DNA of 64,000 nucleotides, taken from NCBI GenBank assembly GCA_025350145.1, contig JANXYH010000101.1, positions 1-64,000 of the forward strand, in the 5' to 3' direction. The position numbers and the translations under genes are program-made. The notes beneath the pieces are model-generated. The model saw only the letters and a program-made list of their open reading frames with translations. It had not been told where the DNA came from and searched no databases. This document shows, in pieces, positions 18,547 through 27,022 of the stretch; position 1 is the stretch's first letter; every line of letters starts with the position of its first letter. This DNA is from Burkholderiales bacterium (lineage in GTDB: Bacteria > Pseudomonadota > Gammaproteobacteria > Burkholderiales > Burkholderiaceae_C).

Positions 18547-19404
18547 ATGACCCTGCTGTTTGACGGCATCGCCTCGGGCCTGCTGCTGTTCCTGATCAGC
18601 GTCGGCCTGTCAGTCACGCTCGGGCTGATGAACTTTGTCAACCTCGCGCATGGCGCGTTTGCGATGCTCGGCGGCTATGTCTGCGTGGTCCTGCTCAACC
18701 GCCTGGGCATGCCGTTCTTGCTGGCGCTGCCGGTCGTGGCCCTGGTCTCGGCGGCGGCCGGTGTGCTGCTGGAGCGGCTGCTCTACCGCCGCCTCTACGG
18801 CGCCGCCCCGCTGGACCAGGTGCTGTTCTCCATCGGCCTGGTGTTTGTGTCGATCTCCAGCGCCCATTTCCTGTTCGGCTCGCAGCAGCAGCCGCTGCAA
18901 TTGCCGCCATCGCTGTCGGGCCAGTTCCATGTCGGCGGCGCCGACCTGGGCGTCTACCGGCTGCTGCTGATCGTGATCGGCCTGAGCCTGGCGCTGGCGC
19001 TGCAATGGCTGGTGGCCCGCACCCGTTTCGGCGCGACCCTGCGTGCGGCGGTCGACAACCCGCGCGCCGCGCGCGGCCTGGGGCTGGACGTGGACCGGGT
19101 GTTCATGCTGAGCTTTGCACTGGGCTCGGGCCTGGCCGGCCTGGGCGGCGCGTTGGGGGTGGAGATGCTCGGCCTGGACCCCGAGTTCCCGGCCAAGTAC
19201 ATCGTCTACTTCCTGATCGTGGTGGCGGTGGGTGGCACGGGCAGCATCCAGGGCTCGCTCTATGCCTCGCTGCTGCTGGGCGTTTGCGATGTGGCGGGCA
19301 AGTACTTCGTGCCGCAGATCGGCGCCTTCGTCATCTACGCGGTGATGGTCGTGACCCTGATCTTCAGGCCGCAGGGGCTGTTCGGCCGCAGGGCGGCGCG
19401 GTGA
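18547..19404 (+). CDS. livH: LivH-type ABC transporter permease
   Basis: A 285-residue inner-membrane permease of the branched-chain amino acid/urea class with about eight hydrophobic segments. Typical elements are MNFVNLAHGAFAMLGGY near the N-terminus and the cytoplasmic coupling loop containing AAVDNPRAARGLGLDVDRV. It pairs with the LivM permease, whose GTG start overlaps its stop (19401 against 19404). It would form half of the transmembrane channel of the importer. Confidence 0.92.
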   Translation: MTLLFDGIASGLLLFLISVGLSVTLGLMNFVNLAHGAFAMLGGYVCVVLLNRLGMPFLLALPVVALVSAAAGVLLERLLYRRLYGAAPLDQVLFSIGLVFVSISSAHFLFGSQQQPLQLPPSLSGQFHVGGADLGVYRLLLIVIGLSLALALQWLVARTRFGATLRAAVDNPRAARGLGLDVDRVFMLSFALGSGLAGLGGALGVEMLGLDPEFPAKYIVYFLIVVAVGGTGSIQGSLYASLLLGVCDVAGKYFVPQIGAFVIYAVMVVTLIFRPQGLFGRRAAR

Positions 19405-20387
19405 ATCAGGCGCTGCCGGCGTTCGACCCTGGCCCGCTGCGCCACGCGGCGCGCTGGCGCTGGCCCGAGACGCTGTTCTGGCTGATCCCGGTGGCCGCCT
19501 ACTTCGTCTTCCCCGAGGACCTGGCGCTGCTCTCGCAGATCGCCATCACCGCGCTGTTCGTGCTCTCGCTGGACCTGATCCTGGGCTATGCCGGCATCGT
19601 CTCGCTGGGCCATGCCGCGTTCTTCGGCCTGGGCGCCTACGCCACCGGGCTGATGGCCGGCGCCGGCTGTGGCGATCCGCTGCTGGGCCTGCTCGGCGCC
19701 GCGCTGGTGGCTGGCGCAATGGGCCTGCTGAGCAGCTTCTTGGTGCTGCGCGGCGCCGACCTGACCCGGCTGATGGTGACCCTGGGGGTCGGCCTGATGC
19801 TGTTCGAGGCGGCCAACAAGCTGACCCGCATCACCGGCGGGCTGGACGGCCTGCAGGGCATCGCGGTGACGCCGCTGTTCGGCCGCTTTGCCTTCGACAT
19901 GCTCGGCCGGGCGGCCTATGTCTACAGCGTGGCGGTGTTGTTTGTGCTGTTCCTGCTGGCCCGGCGGATCGTGCATTCGCCGCTTGGCCTGTCGCTGCGC
20001 GGCATCAAGCTCAACGCCGCGCGCATGCCGGCGCTGGGCGCACCGGTCAACGCCCGGCTGGTGGCGGTCTACACCCTGGCGGCGGCCTATGCCGGCGTGG
20101 CCGGCGCGCTGCTGACCCAGACCACCCAGTTCGTGTCCATCGACGTGCTCAGCTTCTCGCGCTCGGCCGAGCTGCTGCTGATCCTGGTGCTGGGCGGCGC
20201 CGGCAGCCTCTATGGCGCGATGCTCGGGGCGATCGTCTTCATGACCGTGCACCACCTGCTGGCCGGGGTCAACCCGCAGTACTGGCAGTTCTGGCTGGGC
20301 CTGCTGCTGATCTTCGTCGTGCTGTTCGCCCGCGCCGGTCTGATGGGCGCGCTGCGCCAGCTCTCGGCCAGGCTGGGGCTCGGGTGA
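19401..20387 (+). CDS. livM: LivM-type ABC transporter permease
   Basis: The 328-residue second permease subunit starts at a GTG overlapping the LivH stop (GTGA), indicating translational coupling. LILGYAGIVSLGHAAFFGLGAYATGL is the family's most conserved block, here about residues 57-82. The coupling loop with SLRGIKLNAARMPALGAPVN follows near residue 200. It has about nine hydrophobic segments. The reading frame is open upstream through livH, but only in a shadow frame. Confidence 0.92.
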   Translation: MNQALPAFDPGPLRHAARWRWPETLFWLIPVAAYFVFPEDLALLSQIAITALFVLSLDLILGYAGIVSLGHAAFFGLGAYATGLMAGAGCGDPLLGLLGAALVAGAMGLLSSFLVLRGADLTRLMVTLGVGLMLFEAANKLTRITGGLDGLQGIAVTPLFGRFAFDMLGRAAYVYSVAVLFVLFLLARRIVHSPLGLSLRGIKLNAARMPALGAPVNARLVAVYTLAAAYAGVAGALLTQTTQFVSIDVLSFSRSAELLLILVLGGAGSLYGAMLGAIVFMTVHHLLAGVNPQYWQFWLGLLLIFVVLFARAGLMGALRQLSARLGLG

Positions 20388-20420
20388 TGAGCGCGCCGGG
20401 CCGCTCCCAAGCGCGAATCC

Positions 20421-20440
20421 CGCAGTACGACGCAGTACGA
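20421..20440. repeat. Perfect tandem 10-bp duplication before livG
   Basis: CGCAGTACGA occurs twice in direct tandem between the livM stop and the likely livG start. It is just upstream of the GGAGG ribosome-binding site. No function is evident. Confidence 0.7.
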
Positions 20441-20458
20441 ATTACGGAGGGTAGTCCG

Positions 20459-21211
20459 GTGAACCCGGCGCTGCAGACCTTTGGCCTGAGCAAACGTTTT
20501 GGCGGCTTCGTCGCCGCCGACCAGATCAGCCTGGCGGTGGCCAGTGGCGCCCGCCATGCCCTGATCGGCCCCAATGGCGCCGGCAAGACCACGCTCGTCA
20601 ACCTGTTGACTGGCCTGCTCGAACCCAGCGCCGGCCGGGTCGAACTGCGCGGCCAGGACGTGACCCGGCTGGCCCAGCACCTGCGTGTCAAGCGCGGCCT
20701 GGCCCGCACCTTTCAGATCAACCGCCTGTTCGCCGAGTTGACGGTGCTGGAGTCGGTGACGCTGGCGGTGGCCGAGCAGATGGGCCTGGCCGGCCGCTTC
20801 TGGCGCCCGGTCGGCGCCCACGGCGAGGCGATTGACGCCGCCGCTGCGCTGCTGGCGCAATTGAGGCTGCTCGATCTGGCCCACGCCCTGACCAAGGACC
20901 TGGCCTATGGCAAGCAGCGCCTGATCGAGATCGCCCTGGCACTGGCCGCCAAGCCCAGCGTGCTGCTGCTCGACGAGCCCGCCGCCGGCGTGCCCGCAGG
21001 CGAGAGCCGCGAACTGTTCGAGACCATCGCCCAACTGCCGCGCGAGGTCACGATCCTGCTGATCGAGCACGACATGGACCTGGTCTTCCGCTTCGCCGAG
21101 CGCATCACCGTGCTGGTCGGCGGCGCGGTCCTGACCGAGGGCGGGCCACAGGCCATCGCCGCCGACCCGCGGGTCAAGCAGGTCTACCTTGGCGAGGCCG
21201 GCCATGCCTAG
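20459..21211 (+). CDS. livG: LivG-type ABC transporter ATP-binding protein
   Basis: The 250-residue ATPase has Walker A GPNGAGKTT, the family-specific linker LAYGKQRLIEIALAL in place of a canonical LSGGQ, and Walker B VLLLDEPAAG. The GTG at 20459 was chosen because GGAGG at 20446-20450 is at ideal spacing and the LivG fold begins directly (NPALQTFGLSKRFGGF). A GTG at 20384 or ATG at 20387, overlapping the livM stop, would add about 25 unconserved residues. Its stop overlaps the livF start. Confidence 0.92.
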   Translation: MNPALQTFGLSKRFGGFVAADQISLAVASGARHALIGPNGAGKTTLVNLLTGLLEPSAGRVELRGQDVTRLAQHLRVKRGLARTFQINRLFAELTVLESVTLAVAEQMGLAGRFWRPVGAHGEAIDAAAALLAQLRLLDLAHALTKDLAYGKQRLIEIALALAAKPSVLLLDEPAAGVPAGESRELFETIAQLPREVTILLIEHDMDLVFRFAERITVLVGGAVLTEGGPQAIAADPRVKQVYLGEAGHA

Positions 21212-21914
21212 CCGGCTGCTGGAGGTGCAGGGCCTGTGGGCCGGCTACGGCAATGCCAACGTGCTCGAAGACATCGCCTTCGACCTGGAAAGTGGCGCCA
21301 GCCTGGCCCTGCTGGGGCGCAACGGCATGGGCAAGTCCACCCTGCTGGCCACGCTGATGGGCGCGACCCGCCAGACCCGGGGCAGCATCCGCTTTGCCGG
21401 CCAGGACCTGGCCGCCGTGCCCAGCCACCGCCGCGCCCATGCCGGGCTGGGCTGGGTGCCGCAGGAGCGCGACATCTTCGCCTCGCTGACGGTCGAGGAG
21501 AACCTGAGCGTCGTCGCCCGGCCCGGCGCCTGGGGCCTGGCCAAGGTCTACGCCAGCTTTCCGCGCCTGAAAGAGCGCCGCCGCAACCTCGGCAACCAGC
21601 TTTCGGGTGGCGAGCAGCAGATGCTGGCGATGGGCCGGGCGTTGATGCTCAACCCGCAACTGCTGCTTCTTGACGAGCCGCTGGAGGGCCTGGCGCCGAT
21701 CATCGTCCAGGAGCTTCTGGCGATCATCGCGGCGATGGTCCGCGACGCCAGCATCGCCGTCATCATCGTCGAGCAGCATGCCCAGCAGATCCTCGGCATT
21801 ACCCAGCAGGCGCTGGTGCTGGAGCGCGGCCGGCTGGTGCACCAGGCGGCCAGCGCGGACCTGGCGTCGAACCCGGCGGTGCTGGAGCGCTGGCTGGGCG
21901 TCGGGGTGGCCTAG
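21204..21914 (+). CDS. livF: LivF-type ABC transporter ATP-binding protein
   Basis: The 236-residue ATPase has Walker A GRNGMGKST, the LivF Q-loop region GLGWVPQERDIFASLTVEEN, signature LSGGEQQMLAMGRAL and Walker B LLLLDEPLEGLAP. The ATG at 21204 lies in the last codons of livG, so translation is probably coupled. It completes the five-gene importer. The next gene, ureE, begins 66 bp later on the same strand. Confidence 0.92.
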   Translation: MPSRLLEVQGLWAGYGNANVLEDIAFDLESGASLALLGRNGMGKSTLLATLMGATRQTRGSIRFAGQDLAAVPSHRRAHAGLGWVPQERDIFASLTVEENLSVVARPGAWGLAKVYASFPRLKERRRNLGNQLSGGEQQMLAMGRALMLNPQLLLLDEPLEGLAPIIVQELLAIIAAMVRDASIAVIIVEQHAQQILGITQQALVLERGRLVHQAASADLASNPAVLERWLGVGVA

Positions 21915-21980
21915 CGGATGGGGCAGGGCCGCAGCACGTATCCTCCGCCGCTCACGAACCACCGCCGCGACCACACCACC

Positions 21981-22514
21981 ATGCTCACCGTCAACAAACT
22001 CCTGCCCCAGGGCCGTGGCCTGGCCGCCGTGCTGCTCAGGCGCGCCGCCGAAGTCAGCCTCGACTGGCGGCAGCGGCAGCACAGCCATCTTGAGGTCACC
22101 GACTCCCAGGGCCGTCGCCTTGAGGTGTCGCTGCCCCAGGCGCCGCCGCTGCGCGATGCCGACGTGCTGGTGGCCGAGGACGGCTCGTTGATCCGCGTCC
22201 TGGCCGCGCCGCAGCCGGTGCTGCTGGTGCGCGCTTGTGCCGAGCATGGCTCGCCGTTGGACCTGCTGCGCGCCGCTTACCAACTCGGCCTGCGCCAGGT
22301 CGCGCTGGCCTTGGAGGCCGACCAACTCATGGTCGAGGCCGACCCTGCTCTGGCCGAGACGCTGCGCCAACAGCACCTGATCGTGACCGAGGCGCAGCTT
22401 GCCTTCGAGCCCGTGGGTGCTGCCCCTGCGGCGACCGGGCATGGCCATGGCCATGGCCACGGCCCGGATTGCGCGCACGGCCACGATCACGGCCACGACC
22501 ACCCCCCGCACTGA
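21981..22514 (+). CDS. ureE: Urease accessory protein UreE (nickel metallochaperone)
   Basis: The 177-residue protein has the UreE N-terminal domain (MLTVNKLLPQGRGLA, then SLDWRQRQHSHLEVTDSQGR) and the peptide-/metal-binding middle domain, in which ACAEHGSPLDLLRAAYQLG gives the family's H-x-x-P-x-x-L-x-x-A-Y-x-L-G-x-R motif. The tail is a His-rich nickel-binding sequence of alternating Gly-His and Asp-His (HGHGHGHG...HDHGHDH). UreE delivers Ni2+ to apo-urease with UreDFG. No ureA, B, C, F or G is nearby; ureD lies 8 kb away on the other strand. It may be transcribed with the liv-type operon. Confidence 0.92.
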   Translation: MLTVNKLLPQGRGLAAVLLRRAAEVSLDWRQRQHSHLEVTDSQGRRLEVSLPQAPPLRDADVLVAEDGSLIRVLAAPQPVLLVRACAEHGSPLDLLRAAYQLGLRQVALALEADQLMVEADPALAETLRQQHLIVTEAQLAFEPVGAAPAATGHGHGHGHGPDCAHGHDHGHDHPPH

Positions 22515-22539
22515 GGCAGGCCGCCCGGCGGCGGCGCCG

Positions 22540-23532
22540 CTAGACCGCGACGAAGCCGCCGCTGGCGGCGGCCGCGAACAGCGCGTCTATCACCCGCATC
22601 TGCGCCAGCGCAGCCTCCAGTCCGCTGGCGTCGGGCCGCTGCCCGCGCACCAGCCGGGCAAACGCGTCACCTTGCAGGGTGTACTGGTCGACCACCGCCT
22701 CGCTCTGCCATTGCTCGCCCTCGGCGTTGGCCAGCAACCAGCGGCAGGCCTGGTCGGGCGGGGCGTTGACGGGGATCTCGATCTCGATCCGGCCGGTCGT
22801 GCCGACCAAGTACAGGCGCTGCAAGCGGCTGGCCTGGGTGGCCACGGTGAAGACCATCTGCCGGCCGGCGCCAAAGTCGAAGATGCCGCTGACGCAGCGG
22901 TCGGTGGCCATCGCCGGGTCGCGGTCAATCAGGCAGGCCAGGCGTGCCGGCTCGGCCTCGAAGAACCAGCGCCCGGCGGCAATCGCGTAGCAGCCGATGT
23001 CGTAGATCGCGCCGCCGCCGATGGCCGCGATATTGCGGATGTTGTGGGGGTCGGCGTTGAAGTAGGAAAACGGCATCTGGGCATACACCAGTCGGCCGAT
23101 CGCGCCGTCGCGCAGCGCCTGGCGGGCCGCCAGCCACTGCGGGTGGTGGCGGACCATGAAAGCCTCCTGCAAATGCACCTGGCCGCAGAGCGGGCGCAGC
23201 AGCTCCAGTTCGGCGGCGTTCATCGCCATCGGCTTCTCGCACAGCACATGCTTGCCGGCGCGCATCGCCGCCAGGCTCAGCGGCACATGCAGGTGGTTGG
23301 GCAGGGGGTTGTAGACCGCGTCGACCTCGGGGTCGGCGAGCAAGGCCTCGTAGCTGCCGTGGGCGCGGGCAATGCCCAGCCGCCGCGCCGCCTGGGCGGC
23401 GCGCTCGGCGTCGCGCGAGGCGATCGCCACGACCTCGCCGTCGATGCAGCGCTGCAGCGCCGGGATCACCTTGTCCAGGCCGATCTTGGCGGTCGAGAGG
23501 ATGCCCCAGCGCAGTTTCGGTGTGGTGCTCAT
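22540..23532 (-). CDS. Gfo/Idh/MocA-family NAD(P)-dependent oxidoreductase
   Basis: The 330-residue protein starts KLRWGILSTAKIGLDKVIPA, the N-terminal Rossmann strand of the family, and carries the conserved EKP block HVLCEKPMAMNAAEL (catalytic Lys in EKP) and GGGAIYDIGCYAI in the substrate domain (G-G-x-x-x-D-x-G-x-H/Y). It probably oxidises or reduces a sugar or cyclic polyol; closest in outline to xylose/trans-dihydrobenzenediol dehydrogenase-like members. The ATG at 23532 was chosen over a frame open to 23739. It converges with ureE across 25 bp. Confidence 0.88.
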   Translation of the reverse strand: MSTTPKLRWGILSTAKIGLDKVIPALQRCIDGEVVAIASRDAERAAQAARRLGIARAHGSYEALLADPEVDAVYNPLPNHLHVPLSLAAMRAGKHVLCEKPMAMNAAELELLRPLCGQVHLQEAFMVRHHPQWLAARQALRDGAIGRLVYAQMPFSYFNADPHNIRNIAAIGGGAIYDIGCYAIAAGRWFFEAEPARLACLIDRDPAMATDRCVSGIFDFGAGRQMVFTVATQASRLQRLYLVGTTGRIEIEIPVNAPPDQACRWLLANAEGEQWQSEAVVDQYTLQGDAFARLVRGQRPDASGLEAALAQMRVIDALFAAAASGGFVAV

Positions 23533-23669
23533 GGTCTTGGGTCCGGTTGAAGTGGAAGTCGGTGGCAGACGGGCGGCGATTGTGCGGCGCCACAGCCGCC
23601 GGGCTCTTAGAGTTGCGTCTGCCGCAAGCGCTGCCCCAGCCTGCGCGCAGTCACCCGGAGAACGACCGC

Positions 23670-24401
23670 ATGCCCGAGCAAAAAGAAGCCCCGTCGCACC
23701 ACAGCCCGCCGGCAGCCGATCGGCCTGGGCCGCAGACACCGGCGGCGTCGGCCGGTGAACCGATCCAGGCGGTGATCTGGGACTTCGGCGGCGTGATCAG
23801 CAGCTCGCCCTTCGACGCCTTTGCCCGCTTCGAGCGCGAGCGCGGCCTGCCGGTCGACTTCCTGCGCGGCGTCAATGCCCGCAACCACCAGGACAACGCC
23901 TGGGCCCGGTTCGAGCGCAGCGAGATCGACCTGGCCGGTTTCGACGCCGCCTTCGCCGCCGAGACCGCCGCGCTTGGCCACCGGGTGGCGGGTGCCGAGG
24001 TCATCGCCCTGCTCAGCGGCAGCATCCGCCCAGCCATGGTCCAGGCGCTGCAGCGGCTGCGGCCGCGGCTCAAGATCGGGCTGATCACGAACAACGTTGC
24101 CAGCCCGGCGGCGCAGCAGCATGGCGGCGACGCCCGCGACGCGGTGCTCGCCCTGTTCCACCACGTCATTGAGAGCGCCAAGCTCGGCCTGCGCAAACCG
24201 GATCCGGCGATCTACCGGCTGATGTGCCAGGCGCTGGACGTGCCGCCGTCGGCCTGCGTGTTCCTCGACGACCTGGGCGTCAACCTCAAGCCGGCGCGGG
24301 CCATGGGCATGGCCACGATCAAGGTCGATGACCCCGATCTGGCGCTGGCGCAGCTCGAAACCCTGGTCGGGTTTGCGCTGCGCGAGCCGCTCAGGTCCTG
24401 A
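23670..24401 (+). CDS. HAD-superfamily (HAD-IA) hydrolase
   Basis: The 243-residue protein has HAD motif I VIWDFGGVISSSPFD (nucleophile Asp), motif II LITNNVAS, and motifs III/IV in KLGLRKPDPAIYRLMC and VFLDDLGVNLKPAR. The wording WDFGGV(I/L) resembles the phosphatase domain of epoxide-hydrolase and acyl-CoA dehydrogenase 10-like proteins. It probably hydrolyses a phosphate monoester or haloacid-like substrate; the substrate is unknown. The first 30 residues are a Pro/Ala-rich extension. Its 3' end overlaps that of the convergent AlkB gene by 11 bp. Confidence 0.85.
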   Translation: MPEQKEAPSHHSPPAADRPGPQTPAASAGEPIQAVIWDFGGVISSSPFDAFARFERERGLPVDFLRGVNARNHQDNAWARFERSEIDLAGFDAAFAAETAALGHRVAGAEVIALLSGSIRPAMVQALQRLRPRLKIGLITNNVASPAAQQHGGDARDAVLALFHHVIESAKLGLRKPDPAIYRLMCQALDVPPSACVFLDDLGVNLKPARAMGMATIKVDDPDLALAQLETLVGFALREPLRS

Positions 24402-25596
24402 GCAAGCCGGCCCCTGCCGGGCCGTAGCTGCGCCGCAGCGCCTGCCGCCGGGCCGGGTCGAGATTGACCTTGTCCAGGTCGCCGGCCACCAGCGGCAGCG
24501 CCAGCAGCCGCCGGTCCATCACCTTGAACCACAGCGCCGGCAGATAGGCCAGGCTGAACATGCCGAAGTAGCCGCTGGGCAGGCGAGGCAGGTCGGGGAA
24601 ATCGCGCAGGCTCTGGTAGCGCCGCGACGGGTAGGCGTGGTGGTCGCTGTGGCGCTGCAGGTGAAATGTCGCCAGGTTGGTCACCAGGTGGTTGGTGTTC
24701 CAGGAGTGGTGTGGCTTGGGCGATTCGTAGCCGGTGCCGGTGCTGGCGTCACGCTGGCGCAGCAAGCCGTAATGCTCGACATAGTTGGCCGAGGTCAGTT
24801 GCCACCAGGCCACCGGGTTGTGGATCAGCAGGAACGGCAGCATCAGCCAACCGAAGGCCAGCAGCAGCCCGCCCTGCAGCAAGGCCGTGACCGCATAGGA
24901 CTGGAGCATGGTGTTGGCCGGCGACCAGGCCGAGCGCCCCAGCGCGTGCAGGCGTGCCGACTCCAGCGCCCAGGCGCGACGCACCCCGCCGGGCAGCTCG
25001 CGCAGTGCAAAGCGGTAGATCGATTCGCCCATGCGTGCGCTGGCATGGTCGGCGGGCGTGGCCACCCAGAGGTGGTGGCCGCGGCCATGCTCGACCGTGA
25101 AATGGCCATAGGCCGGCACCGCCAGCACCAGCCGCGCCAGCCATTGCTCCAGCCGGTTGTGCTTGTGGCCCAGTTCGTGGCCGGTGTTCAGGCCCAGCCC
25201 GGCGCCGGCCCCGGCGCTGTAGGCCAGGAGCAAAAATCCCCACCACGACAAAGGCTGGGTGCCGGCCCACCAGGCGCAGCCGATCAAGGTCACGAAGTGC
25301 AGCGGCACCGTCGCCCAGGTCAGCCAGCGGTAGTAGTGGTCGGCTTCCAGCCGCGCCACGGCGGCCTCGGGCGGGTTGTTCAGGTCCTCGCCGATCAGCG
25401 CGTCCAGCAGCGGCATCAGGCCATAGCTGATGGCCATCGGCAGGGCCAGTGCGATTTGCCAGCCGCTGGCGTGGTGCGCCCAGACCCCGAGCAGGGGCAG
25501 CAGCGGGAACACCACCGACAGCAGCCAGGCGCGGCGCTTGCGGTCGCGGTAGGGCAGGGCAGGATGGCCGGGGTCGTTCGGGGTCATCGTCGTCAT
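24391..25596 (-). CDS. alkB: AlkB-type alkane 1-monooxygenase
   Basis: The 401-residue membrane-bound non-haem di-iron hydroxylase shows all three histidine boxes: GHELGHK (residues 139-145), EHGRGHH (169-175) and LQRHSDHHAYP in the C-terminal half, plus the NYVEHYGL motif typical of AlkB/XylM. About six hydrophobic helices surround them. It would hydroxylate the terminal carbon of medium-chain alkanes with O2 and electrons from a rubredoxin. No rubredoxin or rubredoxin reductase gene is adjacent. The ATG at 25596 (MTTMTPNDPGHPALPYRDRK) was chosen, as the 12 residues before it are unconserved. A cytochrome P450 lies 3 kb away. Confidence 0.92.
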   Translation of the reverse strand: MTTMTPNDPGHPALPYRDRKRRAWLLSVVFPLLPLLGVWAHHASGWQIALALPMAISYGLMPLLDALIGEDLNNPPEAAVARLEADHYYRWLTWATVPLHFVTLIGCAWWAGTQPLSWWGFLLLAYSAGAGAGLGLNTGHELGHKHNRLEQWLARLVLAVPAYGHFTVEHGRGHHLWVATPADHASARMGESIYRFALRELPGGVRRAWALESARLHALGRSAWSPANTMLQSYAVTALLQGGLLLAFGWLMLPFLLIHNPVAWWQLTSANYVEHYGLLRQRDASTGTGYESPKPHHSWNTNHLVTNLATFHLQRHSDHHAYPSRRYQSLRDFPDLPRLPSGYFGMFSLAYLPALWFKVMDRRLLALPLVAGDLDKVNLDPARRQALRRSYGPAGAGLLRT

Positions 25597-25693
25597 GCTG
25601 CCGATGCTGAGGCAATGCCCGGGTCGGCGCAATCCGTGGTGGCCAGCGCTCAGGCGCGGCGCGGTCTATGGCCTCGGACCTAGACTGCGGCGC

Positions 25694-27022
25694 ATGACCA
25701 CCGAACCAGACGCCAGCCCGCGCCGCCCAACCGTGGCCATCGTCGGCGGTGGCCCGGCCGGCCTGATGGCGGCGCAGACCCTGCTGCAGGGCGGCGTGCA
25801 GGTCGATCTCTACGACGCCATGCCCTCGGTCGGGCGCAAGTTCCTGCTGGCCGGCAAGGGCGGCCTGAACCTGAGCCACAGCGAGCCCTCCGAGGCCTTT
25901 GTCTCCCGCTACGGTGCGGCCGCGCCGCAGGTGGCGCGTTGGCTGCAAGGGCTGGACGCCCAGGGTGTGCGCGACTGGGCCGGCAGCCTGGGCATCGCCA
26001 CCTTTGTCGGCAGCTCCGGGCGGATTTTTCCGGCCGAGATGAAGGCCGCGCCGCTGCTGCGGGCCTGGTTGCAGCGCCTGCGCGCGGCCGGCCTGCGGCT
26101 GCACATGCGCCACCACTGGCTCGGTTGGCAGCCCGGTGACGCCGCCACCTGCCTGCGCCTGCGCGGGCCGCAGGGCGATCTGTGTGCCCAAGCCGACGCG
26201 GTCGTGTTGGCCCTGGGCGGCGCGAGCTGGCCACAGCTTGGCTCCGACGCTGCCTGGTACCCCTGGCTGGCGGCGGCGGGGGTGGCGCTGGCGCCGCTGC
26301 GCCCGGCCAACTGCGGATTCGACGTCGCCTGGAGCAGCTACTTTGCGCAGCGCTTTGCCGGCACGCCGCTGAAAAACGTTCGCCTGCGGTTCGACCCCGC
26401 CCAGGGGCCGGGCTTCGACCGCCAGGGCGAATTCGTCATCACGGCCAGCGGCGTCGAGGGCAGCCTGGTCTATGCCGCGTCGGCGCTGGTCCGCGACCAG
26501 ATCGAACGCCATGGCAGCGCCCAGATCAGCCTCGACCTGCTGGCCGGCCGTGACTTGCCCGGGCTGGCCCTGGCGCTGGCCCGTGGCCGCGGCGCCCGCT
26601 CGCTGCCCAACCACCTCAAGGACCATGCCGGGCTGGACGGCGCCAAGGCCGCGCTGCTGCGCGAGCGCTGGAGCGCGGCGGAACTCGCCGCGCGCCTGGC
26701 CAGCGACCCGGCCGGCCTGGCCCACGAAATCAAGCATTGGCCGCTGACCCTGCTGGCCGCCCGCCCCGTCGCCGAGGCGATCAGCACCGCCGGCGGCGTC
26801 CGCTTGGACGCGCTCGACGAACACGGCATGCTGCGCGCCCTGCCGGGCGTCTGGTGCACCGGCGAGATGCTCGACTGGGAGGCACCGACCGGCGGCTATT
26901 TGCTCACCGCCTGCCTGGCCAGCGGCCGCGTCGCCGCACTGGGCCTGCTGGCCAGCCAAGTGGCGCGCTGTTCAGCCGGTCCTGCGGCGTCGCCAGGCCA
27001 GCAGCCACAGGGCGGCGGCTGA
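25694..27022 (+). CDS. HI0933-like flavoprotein (TIGR03862 type)
   Basis: The 442-residue FAD protein begins with VAIVGGGPAGLMAAQTLL (residues 14-31) and continues VGRKFLLAGKGGLNLSHSE, the block that defines the HI0933/BaiN group. FVGSSGRIFPAEMKAAPLLRAWL and the C-terminal WCTGEMLDWEAPTGGYLL are also conserved. Members are predicted NAD(P)/FAD oxidoreductases of unproven substrate. It is divergent from alkB (97 bp between starts) and its last 51 bp overlap the 3' end of the convergent PEP-CTERM gene. The overlapped tail (QVARCSAGPAASPGQQPQGGG) is unconserved. Confidence 0.87.
   Translation: MTTEPDASPRRPTVAIVGGGPAGLMAAQTLLQGGVQVDLYDAMPSVGRKFLLAGKGGLNLSHSEPSEAFVSRYGAAAPQVARWLQGLDAQGVRDWAGSLGIATFVGSSGRIFPAEMKAAPLLRAWLQRLRAAGLRLHMRHHWLGWQPGDAATCLRLRGPQGDLCAQADAVVLALGGASWPQLGSDAAWYPWLAAAGVALAPLRPANCGFDVAWSSYFAQRFAGTPLKNVRLRFDPAQGPGFDRQGEFVITASGVEGSLVYAASALVRDQIERHGSAQISLDLLAGRDLPGLALALARGRGARSLPNHLKDHAGLDGAKAALLRERWSAAELAARLASDPAGLAHEIKHWPLTLLAARPVAEAISTAGGVRLDALDEHGMLRALPGVWCTGEMLDWEAPTGGYLLTACLASGRVAALGLLASQVARCSAGPAASPGQQPQGGG

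Noticed and set aside
22438-22514. Short tandem DNA repeat at the end of ureE
   Set aside because: It is explained by the Gly-His/Asp-His codons of the nickel-binding tail.
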